Of a stretch of DNA of 64,000 bases, positions 1-12,619 are shown in pieces. The stretch comes from Sinohyriopsis cumingii (taxonomy: Eukaryota; Mollusca; Bivalvia; Unionida; Unionidae): positions 14,725,220 through 14,789,219 of the forward strand of contig CM068839.1 in NCBI GenBank assembly GCA_028554795.2. Direction: 5' to 3'. The translations under genes were made by a program, and so were the position numbers. Each line of letters begins with the position of its first letter. Position 1 is the first letter of the stretch. Under the pieces are notes generated by a model, which did no database searches, had not been told where the DNA came from, and was given only the letters and a program-made list of their open reading frames with translations.

Positions 1-1015
1 CTGGGCTTTTCACTGAAAGACTTCTTATGATGTCTGCTTGGCTGTAAATGAAAATGACAAACTGGCCACATATCAGCCATCTTGAAAATCTTTTCTCACT
101 ATTTTTTCTCATTAGAAAGTCCTACATTAAAAATGGGGTTTTCACCAGAAGACCTCTTAGAATATCTAGTTGGTTCTAAATTAAAACTTTTCCAATCTGA
201 CCTCCAATATGGCTGCCATGGTGGCTGTCACCTGGAGGCTTCTGATGATGTCTAGGATGGCCCTAACTGTAAATAGTGCCTCTTGGACTTTCGTTATGGA
301 CAACACAGTGGCTATCTTGAAAATTTTGTTGTTGCTATTCCTACTGAATGAAGGGTAATATCAATATGGGATTCTCACTAAACGACTTCTGATCATGTCT
401 AATTGGTTCAAAGGTTAAATGGTGTTGATTTCATGTCCAGTACATCCACCATGGTAGCCATGTTGAAGATCTTTTTGTCAACTCTCCTCTGAAACATGAT
501 ATTGTATCGACATTTTCATGAAAAACTTCTTATGGTATCTGATTGATCCTAAATAATTACGTTGCCTACCCTGCATCCAATATAACACCATGGCAGCCAT
601 CTTGAAAATTTTGTTATTGCTTTTCCTCCTGAACAGTAGTCATATTATCGTGGGTTTTTCACTGGAAAATTTATTATAATGTCTAGTTACTCCCAAATTA
701 AATTTTGTTGATCTGACCTCCATTATGGCTTTCACAGCATCTGTTTTGAAAATCTGTCACTACTCCTTCTAGTTGGATGGTTATATCGATCGGTTTTATC
801 CAAAATACTCACTGTGATCTAAATGAAAATGACACTGATCTGGCATCCACCATGGTAGCCATCTTGAAAATCTTGCTACTGCAACAACTTCTGGATGGAT
901 GGTCATATCAACATGGGGTTTTCACCAAAATTCTTCTTTTGATGCTACCTGGTCTTAAATTAAAATGTTGCTGACTGAACATCCAATATGGCCACCATGG
1001 CAACCATCTTGAACA
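1..1015. repeat. Degenerate tandem repeat, ~130-145-bp period
   Basis: The phrase gccatcttgaaaat(c/t)tt recurs near 75, 310, 452, 598, 735, 860 and 1000. Between occurrences is a block like gggttttcaccagaagacttct...tctagttggttctaaat. The copies are strongly diverged. No exon is visible, and 1016-1492 shows nothing recognisable. Confidence 0.75.
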
Positions 1016-1492
1016 CTCAGTAGTTCAAAAGAATAATAGGTCTTGAATTCTTAGAAAAAAAATTCAACTAGTAGAGTGTCATTCCTTTTGAATGAATTCT
1101 GTACACTTAAATAAAGTGACTGAGTTGATGGATGAGTGGATGGAAAATCCACAACAAAATGGTTCTTTTGCATATGTAATGGTAAAACAGTAATATGCAG
1201 GTTTCCACAGGTCAGAGTTACAAAGCAGAATAAATTTTTCCACGTGTTTTGAAACTTTCAGATCTACAAATACTCCAAAACAGATCTCTATAAGCATCTA
1301 TTCACTAGTCAATCCTAAAACGTATTGAAACACTGGAGAAATGTATACTGGTGTATCGAAGTACAAATGCAATAATAAAAGGGTACTTTGTATGGTGTGT
1401 ATTTTATGATAATAATTAAAACAGTATTCTGTCACACTTCATTTAAATAATATGAAATGTATTTACCTATGATTTCTTTCTCTCCAATCCAG

Positions 1493-1649
1493 ACAGTTGA
1501 ACCACATAAAGGAGATTCAGAATGCTATCAATCAACATGACGTGGTCAACAAAGTGCTGCCCCACCTGGCCAGAACGAGTGATGCCATTGTTCGCGAGGT
1601 CTTGAACTTCATCAGTATCATGTTGTTCAATGCCAACAGGGAGGTCCAG
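1493..1649 (+). CDS. ITPR: IP3R-like exon 1 of window (helical domain)
   Basis: The exon follows a pyrimidine-rich acceptor ending ctccaatccag and ends at GTCCAG|GTATGA. It starts with one base completing a codon from an upstream exon, then 52 codons in phase 0 ending LFNANREVQ. The segment with REVLNFISIMLFNANREVQ corresponds to the IP3R stretch where vertebrates read roughly IALLDGGNTEIQ. The last ~15-35 bases of this exon, together with the splice donor, are repeated many times just downstream. Confidence 0.85.
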
Positions 1650-4600
1650 GTATGACTTAGGTCTGGGGAGGGCCAGTCCCAACAGGGAGGTCCAGGTATG
1701 ACTTAGGTCTGGGGAGGGCCAGTCCCAACAGGGAGGTCCAGGTATGACTTAGGTCTGGAGAGGGTCAGTCCCAACAGGGAGGTCCAGTTATGACTTAGGT
1801 CTGGGGAGGGCCAGTCCCAACAGGGAGGTCCAGGTATGACTTAGGTCTGGGGAGGGTCAGTCCCAACAGGGAGGTCCAGTTATGACTTAGGTCTGGGGAG
1901 GGACAGTCCCAACAGGGAGGTCCAGGTATGACTTAGGTCTGGGGAGGGCCAGTACCAACAGGGAGGTCCAGGTATGACTTAGGTCTGGGGAGGGCCAGTC
2001 CCAACAGGAAGGTCCAGGTATGACTTAGGTCTGGGGAGGGCCAGTCCCAACAGGGAGGTCCAGGTATGACCTAGAGCTGGGGAGGGCCAGTCCCAACAGG
2101 GAGGTCCAGGTATGACTTAGGGCTGGGGAGGGCCAGTCCCAACAGGGCGATCCAGGTATGGCTTAAGTCTAGGGAGAGTCAGTCCTAACAGGGAGGTCCA
2201 GGTATGACAGGGCTGGGGAGGGTCAGTACCAACAGGAAGGTCCATTTATGACAGGGCTGGGAAGGGTCAGTACCAACAGGAAGGTCCAGGTATGACTTAG
2301 GTCTGGGTTAGGGTCAGTTTTTCAATATCAACAGGAAGGTCCTGGCATGACTTTGATCAGGGAAGACCAATGTTAATTATTTATAATGGTTGCAGGCTCT
2401 TTAATTGCATCATCAGCATGTTTAATGCAAATGGGGAGGTCAGTGTATGACTTAGGCTGAGAAAGACCAATGTTAGATCATGTTGATTCAATGCAAACAG
2501 GGAAGGCCAGGTATGACTTGGGCTGGGAAAGACTAGTGTTAGATCATGTTGATTCAATGCCAACAGGGAGGTCAATGTATGACTTGGGCTGGGAAAAAAC
2601 AATGTTAGATCATGTTGATTCAATGCCAACAGGGAAGGCCAGGTATGACTTGGGCTGGGAAAGACCAGTGTTAGATCATGTTGATTCAATGCCATCAGGG
2701 AGGGCCAGGTATGAATTAGGTCAGGGATGGTAAATATTAGCTTTTCATGAAGTTCTGAACTTCATTAGCATTATGTTGTTCAGTGCGAACAGGGAGGTCA
2801 AGGAATTAATTGGGCTAGGGAAGGCCAGTGGTAGGTATTAGTAAAGGTCACAGGTCTTGAGCATCATGTTGTTCAATCCCAACAGGAATGTCCAGGTATG
2901 ACTTAGGGCCAGGAGGTCAATGTATGATTAGGGCCAGGAGTGTCCAGGTATAACTTATACCAGCTACTATGGTAACTAATGATACTACAAGACTGTTGTG
3001 GCTGGCACACCAAGCCATCATAGGTTTACCTCCCAGCTAGATGTGGTACCCGTTTACAATGGGGTTCATCAGAGCAGTAATTTAGGTAAAATGTAACATG
3101 TCTTGTTGAAGTACTGTCCACATGGCATCTGAACTTAAAGTAATTTGCAACCTGAGTCCACAATGCTAAGATAAAGACAATGCTATATTCTTTGTGGATA
3201 ATCTTTATTTAAATAAGTTTTTAAAATATGTATATGAACACTGTTCTAAAAATTAAATATGTTTGTATTTTTCTTCACAGAAATCAATGTTGGACTATTT
3301 TTTATCCACAAGGGAGGAAGTATTCTTTATGGCAGTAAGGGACCGTATGCAGATTTCCACCAACTCTATCAAAGAAAAGTAAGATCAGAAAATGTATTGC
3401 ATGTAAGAGTCACATAAAAAGCAACAATCTTCATAATTTATTAGTAATTTGGGACACTGAGAACCTTGACATAATGAAACTCAATCTATACAGTGATCTA
3501 ACAATGCTTAGAACTTCCAAAAGCCTTTTTTATTGTATCTGACATGCACTGTAAAAAAAAAAGTTTGTATTCTCAATATTTGACAAAATTCTTCAATTTA
3601 GATTTGGTACAGTTTTTTCAATACTTCTCAACAAAAAATCAGTCAACAAATGAAATAGTTTTGTTTAAATATATTACAAATTTCTTATGTGCTATGTATG
3701 ATCAATTAGCTTACTTGAAGTTGACTGTTTTATTGTGAAGTAATCCAAAGTTCTTGATAAGTTCTTCCTGAAACTTTATGTGCAGCATAATGAAGACTGA
3801 CAGCTGTACATGGCTATTTTAACTTCATGAACTTCGAAGGTGAATAATGGGAAAAAAAGATTTGGCATCAATTTTTAGTTTTTGATATTTTAATGTTTCA
3901 TCAGGGCACTTTCAGGAACTAGTAATGCATATACTGTATTAATTGCCATATTTTCTGAGGATACAAATTTAGTGTACTTTGAGCCATTTCAAGAACATTT
4001 ACCCAGAATACAGAGGCAGTCATTTTCTTCAGCTGTGTGCATTGGAGAGTTTTCCTAATGATGATCAAAGCTAAATGTCAATCAGGACATGTAGAAGAAT
4101 TGTTGTGAGAGTTGTAAACCAAACAGAAACAAGGGAGCATTGATGGGCTTTTTGAGTTCTTTCAAAAGGTGACATCGTTTTACTGCTTTCATTTTCTTTC
4201 TGGAACAGCCCTTAACATTTCCTTCCATTGGATGTCATGGTTGAATGAATTATGACTGTCTGCTAACACTTTTCTTTTTTTACTGATTTAAAGTTCTTTA
4301 TATTTCAAGTTTAGATTGCCATTGTGTCTTTTTTCTTCATAATTTAACAAGACTTCATAAGATCAAAACTTACTAAAAAAAAATGGTAAAGTAACTGCCA
4401 GATCCCAGGTATGAGGTTGGACAAAGATCAGGAAATATTCAGTGCCCACCTTGAAGTAAAACAAAGACCAACACTTGACCAGGCACAGATTACAAACACT
4501 ATGAACAGTATGTTAATTGACCTGTCTGAAGTGACAGCTTACAAAGCTAATTGTTTCTAAGATAGCACCAGAGGTTGTTCGAAGTGACAGCTTACAAAGT

Positions 4601-7600
4601 TAATTGTTTCTAAGATAGCAGCAGAGGTTCTTCAGAGTGACAGCATTCAAAGTTAATTGTTTCTAAGATAGCAACAGTGGTTGTATAGCGTGACAGCTTT
4701 CACAATTAATTGTTTCTAAGATAGCAGCAGAGGTTGTTCAGAGTGACAGCTTTCAAAGTTGATTGTTTCTAACATAGCAGCAGTGGTTGTTCAGCGTGAC
4801 AGTTTTCAAAGTTAATTGTTTCTAAGATAGCAGAGGTTGTTCAGAGTGACAGCTTTCAAAGTTAATTGTGTCTAAGACAGCAGCAGAGGTTGTGCAAAGT
4901 GACAGCTTTCAAAGTTAATTCTTTCTAAGATAGCAGCAGAGATTGTGCGAAGTGACAGCTTTCAAAGTTAATTCTTTCTAAGATAGCAGCAGTGGTTGTG
5001 CAGCGTGACAGCTTTCAAAGTTAATTGTTTCTAAGATAGCAGCTGAGGTTGTTCAGAGTGACAGCATTCAAGTTAATTGTTTCTAAGATAGCAGCAGAGG
5101 TTGTTCAGAGTGACAGCTTTCAAAGTCAATTGTTTCTAAGATAGCGGCAGTGGTTGTGCAAAGTGACAGCTTTAAAAGATAATTTTTTCTAAGATAGCAG
5201 CAGAGGTTGTTCAAAGTGACAGCTTTCAAAGCTAATTGTTTCTAAGATAGCAGCAGAGGTTGTGCAAAGTGACAGCTTTCAAAGTTAATTGTTTCTAAGA
5301 TAGCAGCAGTGGTTGTGCAAAGTGACAGCTTTTAAAGTTAATTGTTTCTAAGATAGCAGCAGAGGTTGTTCAGAGTGACAGCTTTCAAAGTCAATTGTGT
5401 CTAAGATAGCAGCAGTAGTTGTGCAAAGGACAGCTTTCAAAGATAATTGTTTCTAAGATAGCAGCAGAGGTTGTTCAGAGTGACAGCTTTCAAAGTTAAT
5501 TGTTTCTAAGATAGCAGCAGAGGTTGTTCAGAGTGACAGCATTCAAAGTTAATTGTTTCAAAGATAGCAGCAGTGGTTGTGCAGCATGACAACTTTCAAA
5601 GTTAATTGTTTCTAATATAGCAGCAGAGGTTCTTCAGAGTGACAGCTTTCAAAGTCAGCTGTTTCTAAGATAGCAGCAGAGGTTGTGCAAAGTGACAGCT
5701 TTCAAAGTTAATTGTTTATAAGATAGCAGCAGTGGTTGTGCAGCGTGACAGTTTTCAAAGTTAATTGTTTCTAAGATAGCAGAGGTTGTTCAGAGTGACA
5801 GCTTTCAAAGTTAATTGTTTCTAAGACAGCAGCAGAGGTTGTGCAAAGTGACAGCTTTCAAAGTTAATTCTTTCTAAGATAGCAGCAGAGGTTGTGCAAA
5901 GTGACAGCTTTCAAAGTTAATTGTTTCTAAGATAGCAGCAGAGGTTGTTCAGAGTGACAGCTTTGAAAGTTAATTGTTTCTAAGATAGCAGCAGTGCTTG
6001 TGCAGCGTGACAGCTTTTAAAGTTAATTGTTTCTAAGATAGCAGCAGTGGTTATGCAAAGTGACAGCATTCAAAGTTAATTGTTTCTAAGACAGCAGCAG
6101 AGGTTGTGCAAAGTGACAGCTTTGAAAGTTAATTGTTTCTAAGATAGCAGCAGTGGTTGTGCAGCATGACAGTTTTCAAAGTTAATTGTTCTGAGATAGC
6201 AGAGGTTGTTCAGAGTGACAGCTTTGAAAGTTAATTGTTTCTAAGATAGCAGCAGAGGTTGTTCAGAGTGGCAGCTTTCAAAGGTAATTGTTTCTAAGAT
6301 AGCAGCAGTGGTTGTGCAGCGTGACAGCTTTTAAAGTTAATTGTTTCTAAGATAGCAGCAGAGGTTATTCAGAGTGACAGCTTTCAAAGTTAATTGTTTC
6401 TAAGATAGCAGCAGAGGTTGTTCAGAGTGACAGCTTTGAAAGTTAATTATTTCTAAGATAGCAGCAGTGCTTGTGCAGCATGACAGCTTTCAAAGTTAAT
6501 TGTTTCTAAGATAGCAGCAGTGGTTATGCAAAGTGACAGCGTTCAAAGTTAATTGTTTCTAAGACAGCAGCAGAGGTTGTGCAAAGTGACAGCTTTCAGA
6601 GTTAATTGTTTCTAAGATAGCAGCAGTGGTTGTGCAGCATGACAGTTTTCAAAGTTAATTGTTTCTAAGATAGCATAGGTTGTTCAGAGTGACAGCTTTC
6701 AAAGTTAATTGTTTCTAAGATAGCAGCAGTGGTTGTGCAAAGTGACAGCTTTCAAAGTTAAGTGTTTCTAAGATAGCAGCTGAGGTTGTTCAGAGTGACA
6801 GCATTCAAAGTTAATTGTTTCTAAGATAGCAGAGGTTGTTCAGAGTGACAGCTTTCAAAGTTAATTGTTTCTAAGATAGCGGCAGTGGTTGTGCAAAGTA
6901 ACAGCTTCAAAAGTTAATTGTTTCTAAGACAGCAGCAGAGGTTGTTCAGAGTGACAGATTTCAAAGTTGATTGTTTCTAAGATTGCAGCAGAGGTTGTGC
7001 AAAGGGACAGCTTTCAAAGTTAATTGTTTCCAAGATAGCAGCAGTGGTTGTGCAAAGTGACAGCTTTTAAAGTTAATTGTTTCTAAGATAGCAGCAGAGG
7101 TTGTTCAGAGTGACAGCTTTCAAAGTCAATTGTTTCTAAGATAGCAGCAGTAGTTGTGCAAAGGACAGCTTTCAAAGATAATTGTTTCTAAGATAGCAGC
7201 AGAGGTTGTTCAGAGTGACAGCTTTCAAAGTTAATTGTTTCTAAGATAGCAGCAGAGGTTGTTCAGAGTGACAGCTTTCAAAGTTAATTGTTTCTAAGAC
7301 AGCAGCAGAGGTTGTTCAGAGTGACAGCTTTCAAAGTCAATTGTTTCTAAGATAGCAGCAGTGGTTGTGCAAAGTGACAGCTTTCAAAGTTAATTGTTTC
7401 TAAGATAGCAGCAGTGGTTGTGCAGCGTGACAGCTTTCAAAGTTAATTGTTTCTAAGATAGCAGCTGAGGTTGTTCAGAGTGACAGCTTTCAAAGTCAAT
7501 TGTTTCTAAGATAGCGGCAGTGGTTGTGCAAAGTTACAGCTTTAAAAGATAATTGTTTCTAAGATAGCAGCAGAGGTTGTTCAGAGTGACAGCTTTCAAA

Positions 7601-10600
7601 GTTAATTGTTTCTAAGATAGCAGCAGTGGCTGTGCAGTGTGACAGCTTTCAAAGTTAATTGTTTCTAAGATAGCAGCAGAGGTTGTTCAGAGTGACAGCT
7701 TTCAAAGTTAATTGTTTCTAAGATAGCAACAGAGGTTGTGCAAAGTGACAGCTTTCAAAGATAATTGTTTCTAAGATAGCAGTAGAGGTTGTTCAGAGTG
7801 GCAGCTTTCAAAGTTAATTGTTTCTAAGATAGCAGCAGAGGTTGTGCAGAGTGACAGCTTTCAAAGTTAATTGCTTCTAAGATAGCAGCAGAGGTTGTTC
7901 AGAGTGACAGCTTTCAAAGATAATTGTTTCTAAGACAGCAGCAGAGGTTGTTCAGAGTGACAGCTTTCAAAGTTAATTGTTTCTAAGATAGCAGCAGAGG
8001 TTGTGCAAAGTGACAGCTTTTAAAGTTAATTGTTTCTAAGACAGCAGCAGAGGTTGTGCAATGTGACAGCTTTTAAAGTGTATTGTTTCTAAGACAGCAA
8101 CAGAGGTTGTGCAAAGTGACAGCTTTCAAAGTTAATTGTTTCTAAGACAGCAGCAGAGGTTGTGCAAAGTGACAACCTTCATAGATAATGTCAATGGTTA
8201 AGCAAACTGAATTATGTTTATCTGCTGATGTTTGATAATATGCTATTTAAAAGTCATAAATCAGATGGTTCTGAAACTTAAAACAATGCTTGTATGCACA
8301 TCTCTGACATCTTTTCCAGACTTAACAAAAACAATTTTGCAACAATATTCTCTCATATTTTACTGGTCAGTAACATTTTATCAGACCATATACATTTACA
8401 TTAAAATGCAAAAGTATTTATCAAAATAAAATTGATATAAACCTTGCATTATAAATATAAACAGAAACAAGATCATTATATTAATAACCCTTGCATTATA
8501 AATATGAATAGAAACAATATCATTATATTAATAACCCTTGTATTATAAATATCAATAGAAACAATATCATTATATTAATAACCATTGCATTATAAATATC
8601 AATAGAAACAAGATCATTATATTAATAACTCTTGCATTATGAATATCAATAGAAACAAGATCATTATATTAATAACCCTTGCATTATAAATATCAATAGA
8701 AACAAGGTCATTATATTAATAACCCTTGCTTTATAAATATCAATAGAAACAAGATTATTATATTAATAACCCTTGCATTATAAATATCAATAGAAACAAG
8801 ATCATTATATTAATAACCCTTGCATTATAAATATCAATAGAAACAATATTATTATATTAATAAAATGTTATGCAGGAACCAATCTATGTTCACAGTATGT
8901 TATAACTAAAGGGACATAACTGATTGCATCTCATTGTAGCTGAAATCTGACAAATAGCTGAAAACCCCTCAAACCTGCAATGCTGTCTTGAATAAATAAA
9001 ATGTTTCAAACCTGAACTGTGTAAGATGTATAAATCTGGATTTTTGTGTGTATATCTGGGACTTTGTCTTTTCTTTGCCTTCATAGAGCCTCTTCCCTTC
9101 ACTCTGAAGTTATTGCTTTTATATCTATGCTATATAAGAGTCACAGTTTCACTGTGATTAAATGTAAACTGATGCCAGTAGAAATTACATTGTTCTTTAA
9201 GAGTTACAGCTCCACTGTGATTAAATGTAAACTGATGCCAGTAGAAATTACATTTTTCTCTTAAGAGTTACAGTTCCACTGTGATTAAATGTAAACTGAC
9301 GCCAGTAGAAATTACATTTTTCTTTTAACTGTTACAGTTCCACTGTGGTTTAATATAAACTGATGCCAGTAGATAGGACAGCTTTTTTAATAAGAGATTC
9401 ATCACCACTGTGATTAAATGTAAACTGATACCAGTAGATAGTACAGCTTTTTTTAACAAGAGATTCATCACCACTGTCATTAAATGTAAACTGATGCCAG
9501 TAGAAAATATTTTTCTTTTAAGAGTTACAGTTCTACTCTGATTTAATGTAAGCTGATGCCAGTAGATAGGACAGCTTTTTTTAATTAGAGGTTCGTCACC
9601 ACTGTCATTAAATGTAAACTGATGCCAGTAGAAATTATTTTTATTTTAAGAGTTACAGTTCTACTGTGAATAAATGTAATCTAATGCCAGTAAATAGGAC
9701 AACATTTTTAAAATAAGAGATTCATCACCACTATGATTAAATGTAAACTGATGCCAGTAGGTAGGACAGCTTTCTTATTAAAGATACATCTCTTAAATGA
9801 ACCCACTGGAGAAGCATCAACATTTATTGCCCATATTTATACCAATACAAAAGAAAATGTTTTGGAAGTAATTTTTTTTCAAAAATAGGTTTAAATAACC
9901 ACTTGGCAATTTATCTAACATGTAAAGTCAATGGCAAATTAAAGTCAATAATATCCATACATCTTTTACTTACAGATCTTTTCAAAACTTTGATACTGTT
10001 ATATTCCTGGAAGATCTGAAACAGATTCCATGGAATACAGTCCAAATCTATGAAGTTATTGATTATGTTTTAGGTACTTGGATGCATCTTTTCATGAAAA
10101 CAGTAATTACACTTACCCCTTTAAAAACATACTGGATAAAGAAAGACTACCAGCCAGGCTGGATCTCTTCAGAAACTTTACATGCAATAAAGCAAAGAGA
10201 CCATCTAAAATCGGTAGTAAATCAGTATAGAATTTGGAGGAATTAAGTTAATGATATCTCAAGCCAGACAAGCACACTACAGAAAAGTGCTGGATGAAAA
10301 TAGAAATAACCTGAAAGCCATCTGGAAAGTTTTTAAAGAGTTTGGTGTAAGAGTAAAACTGAAATTTCATCACTCAATCATGAAGGTATTTATGCTGATA
10401 ATCAGACTGACATCTCAAATATTTTTATGACTTTTTATTCAAATAAAGGACTTGATATGATTGGACCCAAGCTACTTAAGTCAGCTGCACCTGCAACAGT
10501 AGAGGGTAGAGCTTTCATCTGCATTGAAAGTATTAATTCTAATAAATTTCTACAGACATGGAAAACTGCCAAGGTAAACATCATTGCATAAAACTGAAAA

Positions 10601-12585
10601 AAAAGATGAATAAACAACTACAGACCCATTTTTGTCCTTCCTTGTTTTTCCAGATTACTAGAAAAACTTGTACATGATTCTTTTCTCAACTATTTGAACA
10701 CTTATGATATTGTTCAACAGAATCACTTGTGTGAAACTTCACTTATATCTACAGTTGATAAATGGCTGAAAGCAGAAGATAATTGACTTAAAATTGCAGA
10801 AGCCATGAAAATTCATAAAGAAGTTCCATCCTATATTTTGAAAAATGTCTCTATCAGTGTACATATCAGGTTGTTCCTGTCACATGATGCACCTTGCTGC
10901 GGGAAAGGCTACCAATAAGTTAGAAGGTGAACTCCTGAAGTATCAAGTTGGCATTCGACATGATGATGTACTTCATGCGGACAGAGGTGATGTGCAATGG
11001 CACTCTATTTCCCACCTAAAAGACCCAATAACTGGAAGATATAAATTTTCTCTTCTTTGTCATGTTATGAAAGGAATATTGGTTCTTTACCATTCTAATG
11101 CTGACTATGAGAGATTGTTCAGTATTGTTAACAAAAATAAAACAGAATTCAGATCCAGGCTCAGTAACCCAGTACTTTGTTGTCTACCAGTGTACAAAAC
11201 TTTCATTGTCTCAGCTGGTACAGATTGTTTTGAAATGCAGTATGATAGACTGTTGCTTTTTAAAGCTCAAAGTACTATATATGAAAATTTGAAGCAGTAA
11301 TTGATGTTAATAGACCAGATGGGGTAAATAAATCATTTTGTACATATGCTTATTGAATTTTTATCATGTTATATGTGGATTACTATTTTTCTGCTTGGAT
11401 TACTCTTTGTCCACTTGGATTATACTTTTTCCTTGCCAGGGGTTGGCTTGTATGAGAATGAATTACCAATTACATTAAATGTAAAATAAATAGGCCTTTT
11501 TTTTCAATTTACCTCAAATGTCCAGGAAGTGAAAATGAACGTGGAGTTAGCATTTTTTTTATAGGTGCACATCTGATGTAAGGCTAAGCTGTATACTCTA
11601 TAACCAAAATTACACCCATCAATTATACTCCAAAATAAAGGGAATACAAGTTCTTTTAACAATACCTGCAATATTTAAGGTCTTTTTAAAATAGAAAATA
11701 TAACCAGTGAGGAAACTTTTTTGCTTTAAAAATCTAATCCCATGCAAAATACAAAATTGGAGGGTGCCACCATTACAGAACATTTCTATCATAGGCAATT
11801 ACAATACAAACTTTCCAGTCTATCACTAGCCAGTGCAATATAAACAAACCATTCCATCATAGACATACCAGTCTGTCATAGGCAATTACGATACAAACAT
11901 GCCAGTCTATCATAGACATACCAGTCTGTTATAGACAATTACAATACGACAAGAAATACATTCATGAGGAGACTTTTGAAAATTATATACAAATGTTCCT
12001 TTTCATCTAAGAATACAGCATGACACAACTAAATTTGGCACAGACAAAATCATATACAAATGTACCTTTTAATTTAAGCCATAGGTAAGTACATGAACTA
12101 TTTGACATGGAAAAAAAAGTTTGCACTATACTGTGTTACTGAGTTGCACATGGTACATTTTAGATTGCATGACTTTGTTTGGAACTTTAGTTCTTTTGGT
12201 TATTCACAAGCATTTATGTTACTTTTAAATCAAATTAAAATTTTAAAGAGTTTGGCAGAGATTAATTTCTTATGAACTTCCTGTTTTAGAAATATCAATA
12301 TTTATCAGGCCAGTCATTGAAACTGAAATTCATTTGACTTAGCTGTTTAAATGTAAATTTTTAAATTTTTATTGCTTACTTTTGAAAAGAATCATGAAAA
12401 TGTACATCAAAAAGAAAATTTGTATTTGTGATTTAGATAAACTTTTCTCTCCCCTTATTAGTCTTAGAATTTTGTGCTTTTACTGTACCACCTTTCACAG
12501 TATTCGATATAGTTTTATACAGGCTCTTACCCTTCCCTAGAATATATCACTATTATTATTATCATTATTGTTGTTGTTGCTGTTA

Positions 12586-12619
<34 letters not shown>

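Noticed and set aside
2381-2733. Open frames on both strands in 66-bp repeats
   Set aside because: The 66-bp period keeps the frame open by chance. The content is duplicated exon 1 end plus intron.
4515-8190. CRISPR-like regular array
   Set aside because: There are no distinct spacers; the whole 53-bp unit is repeated. The context is a eukaryotic intron.
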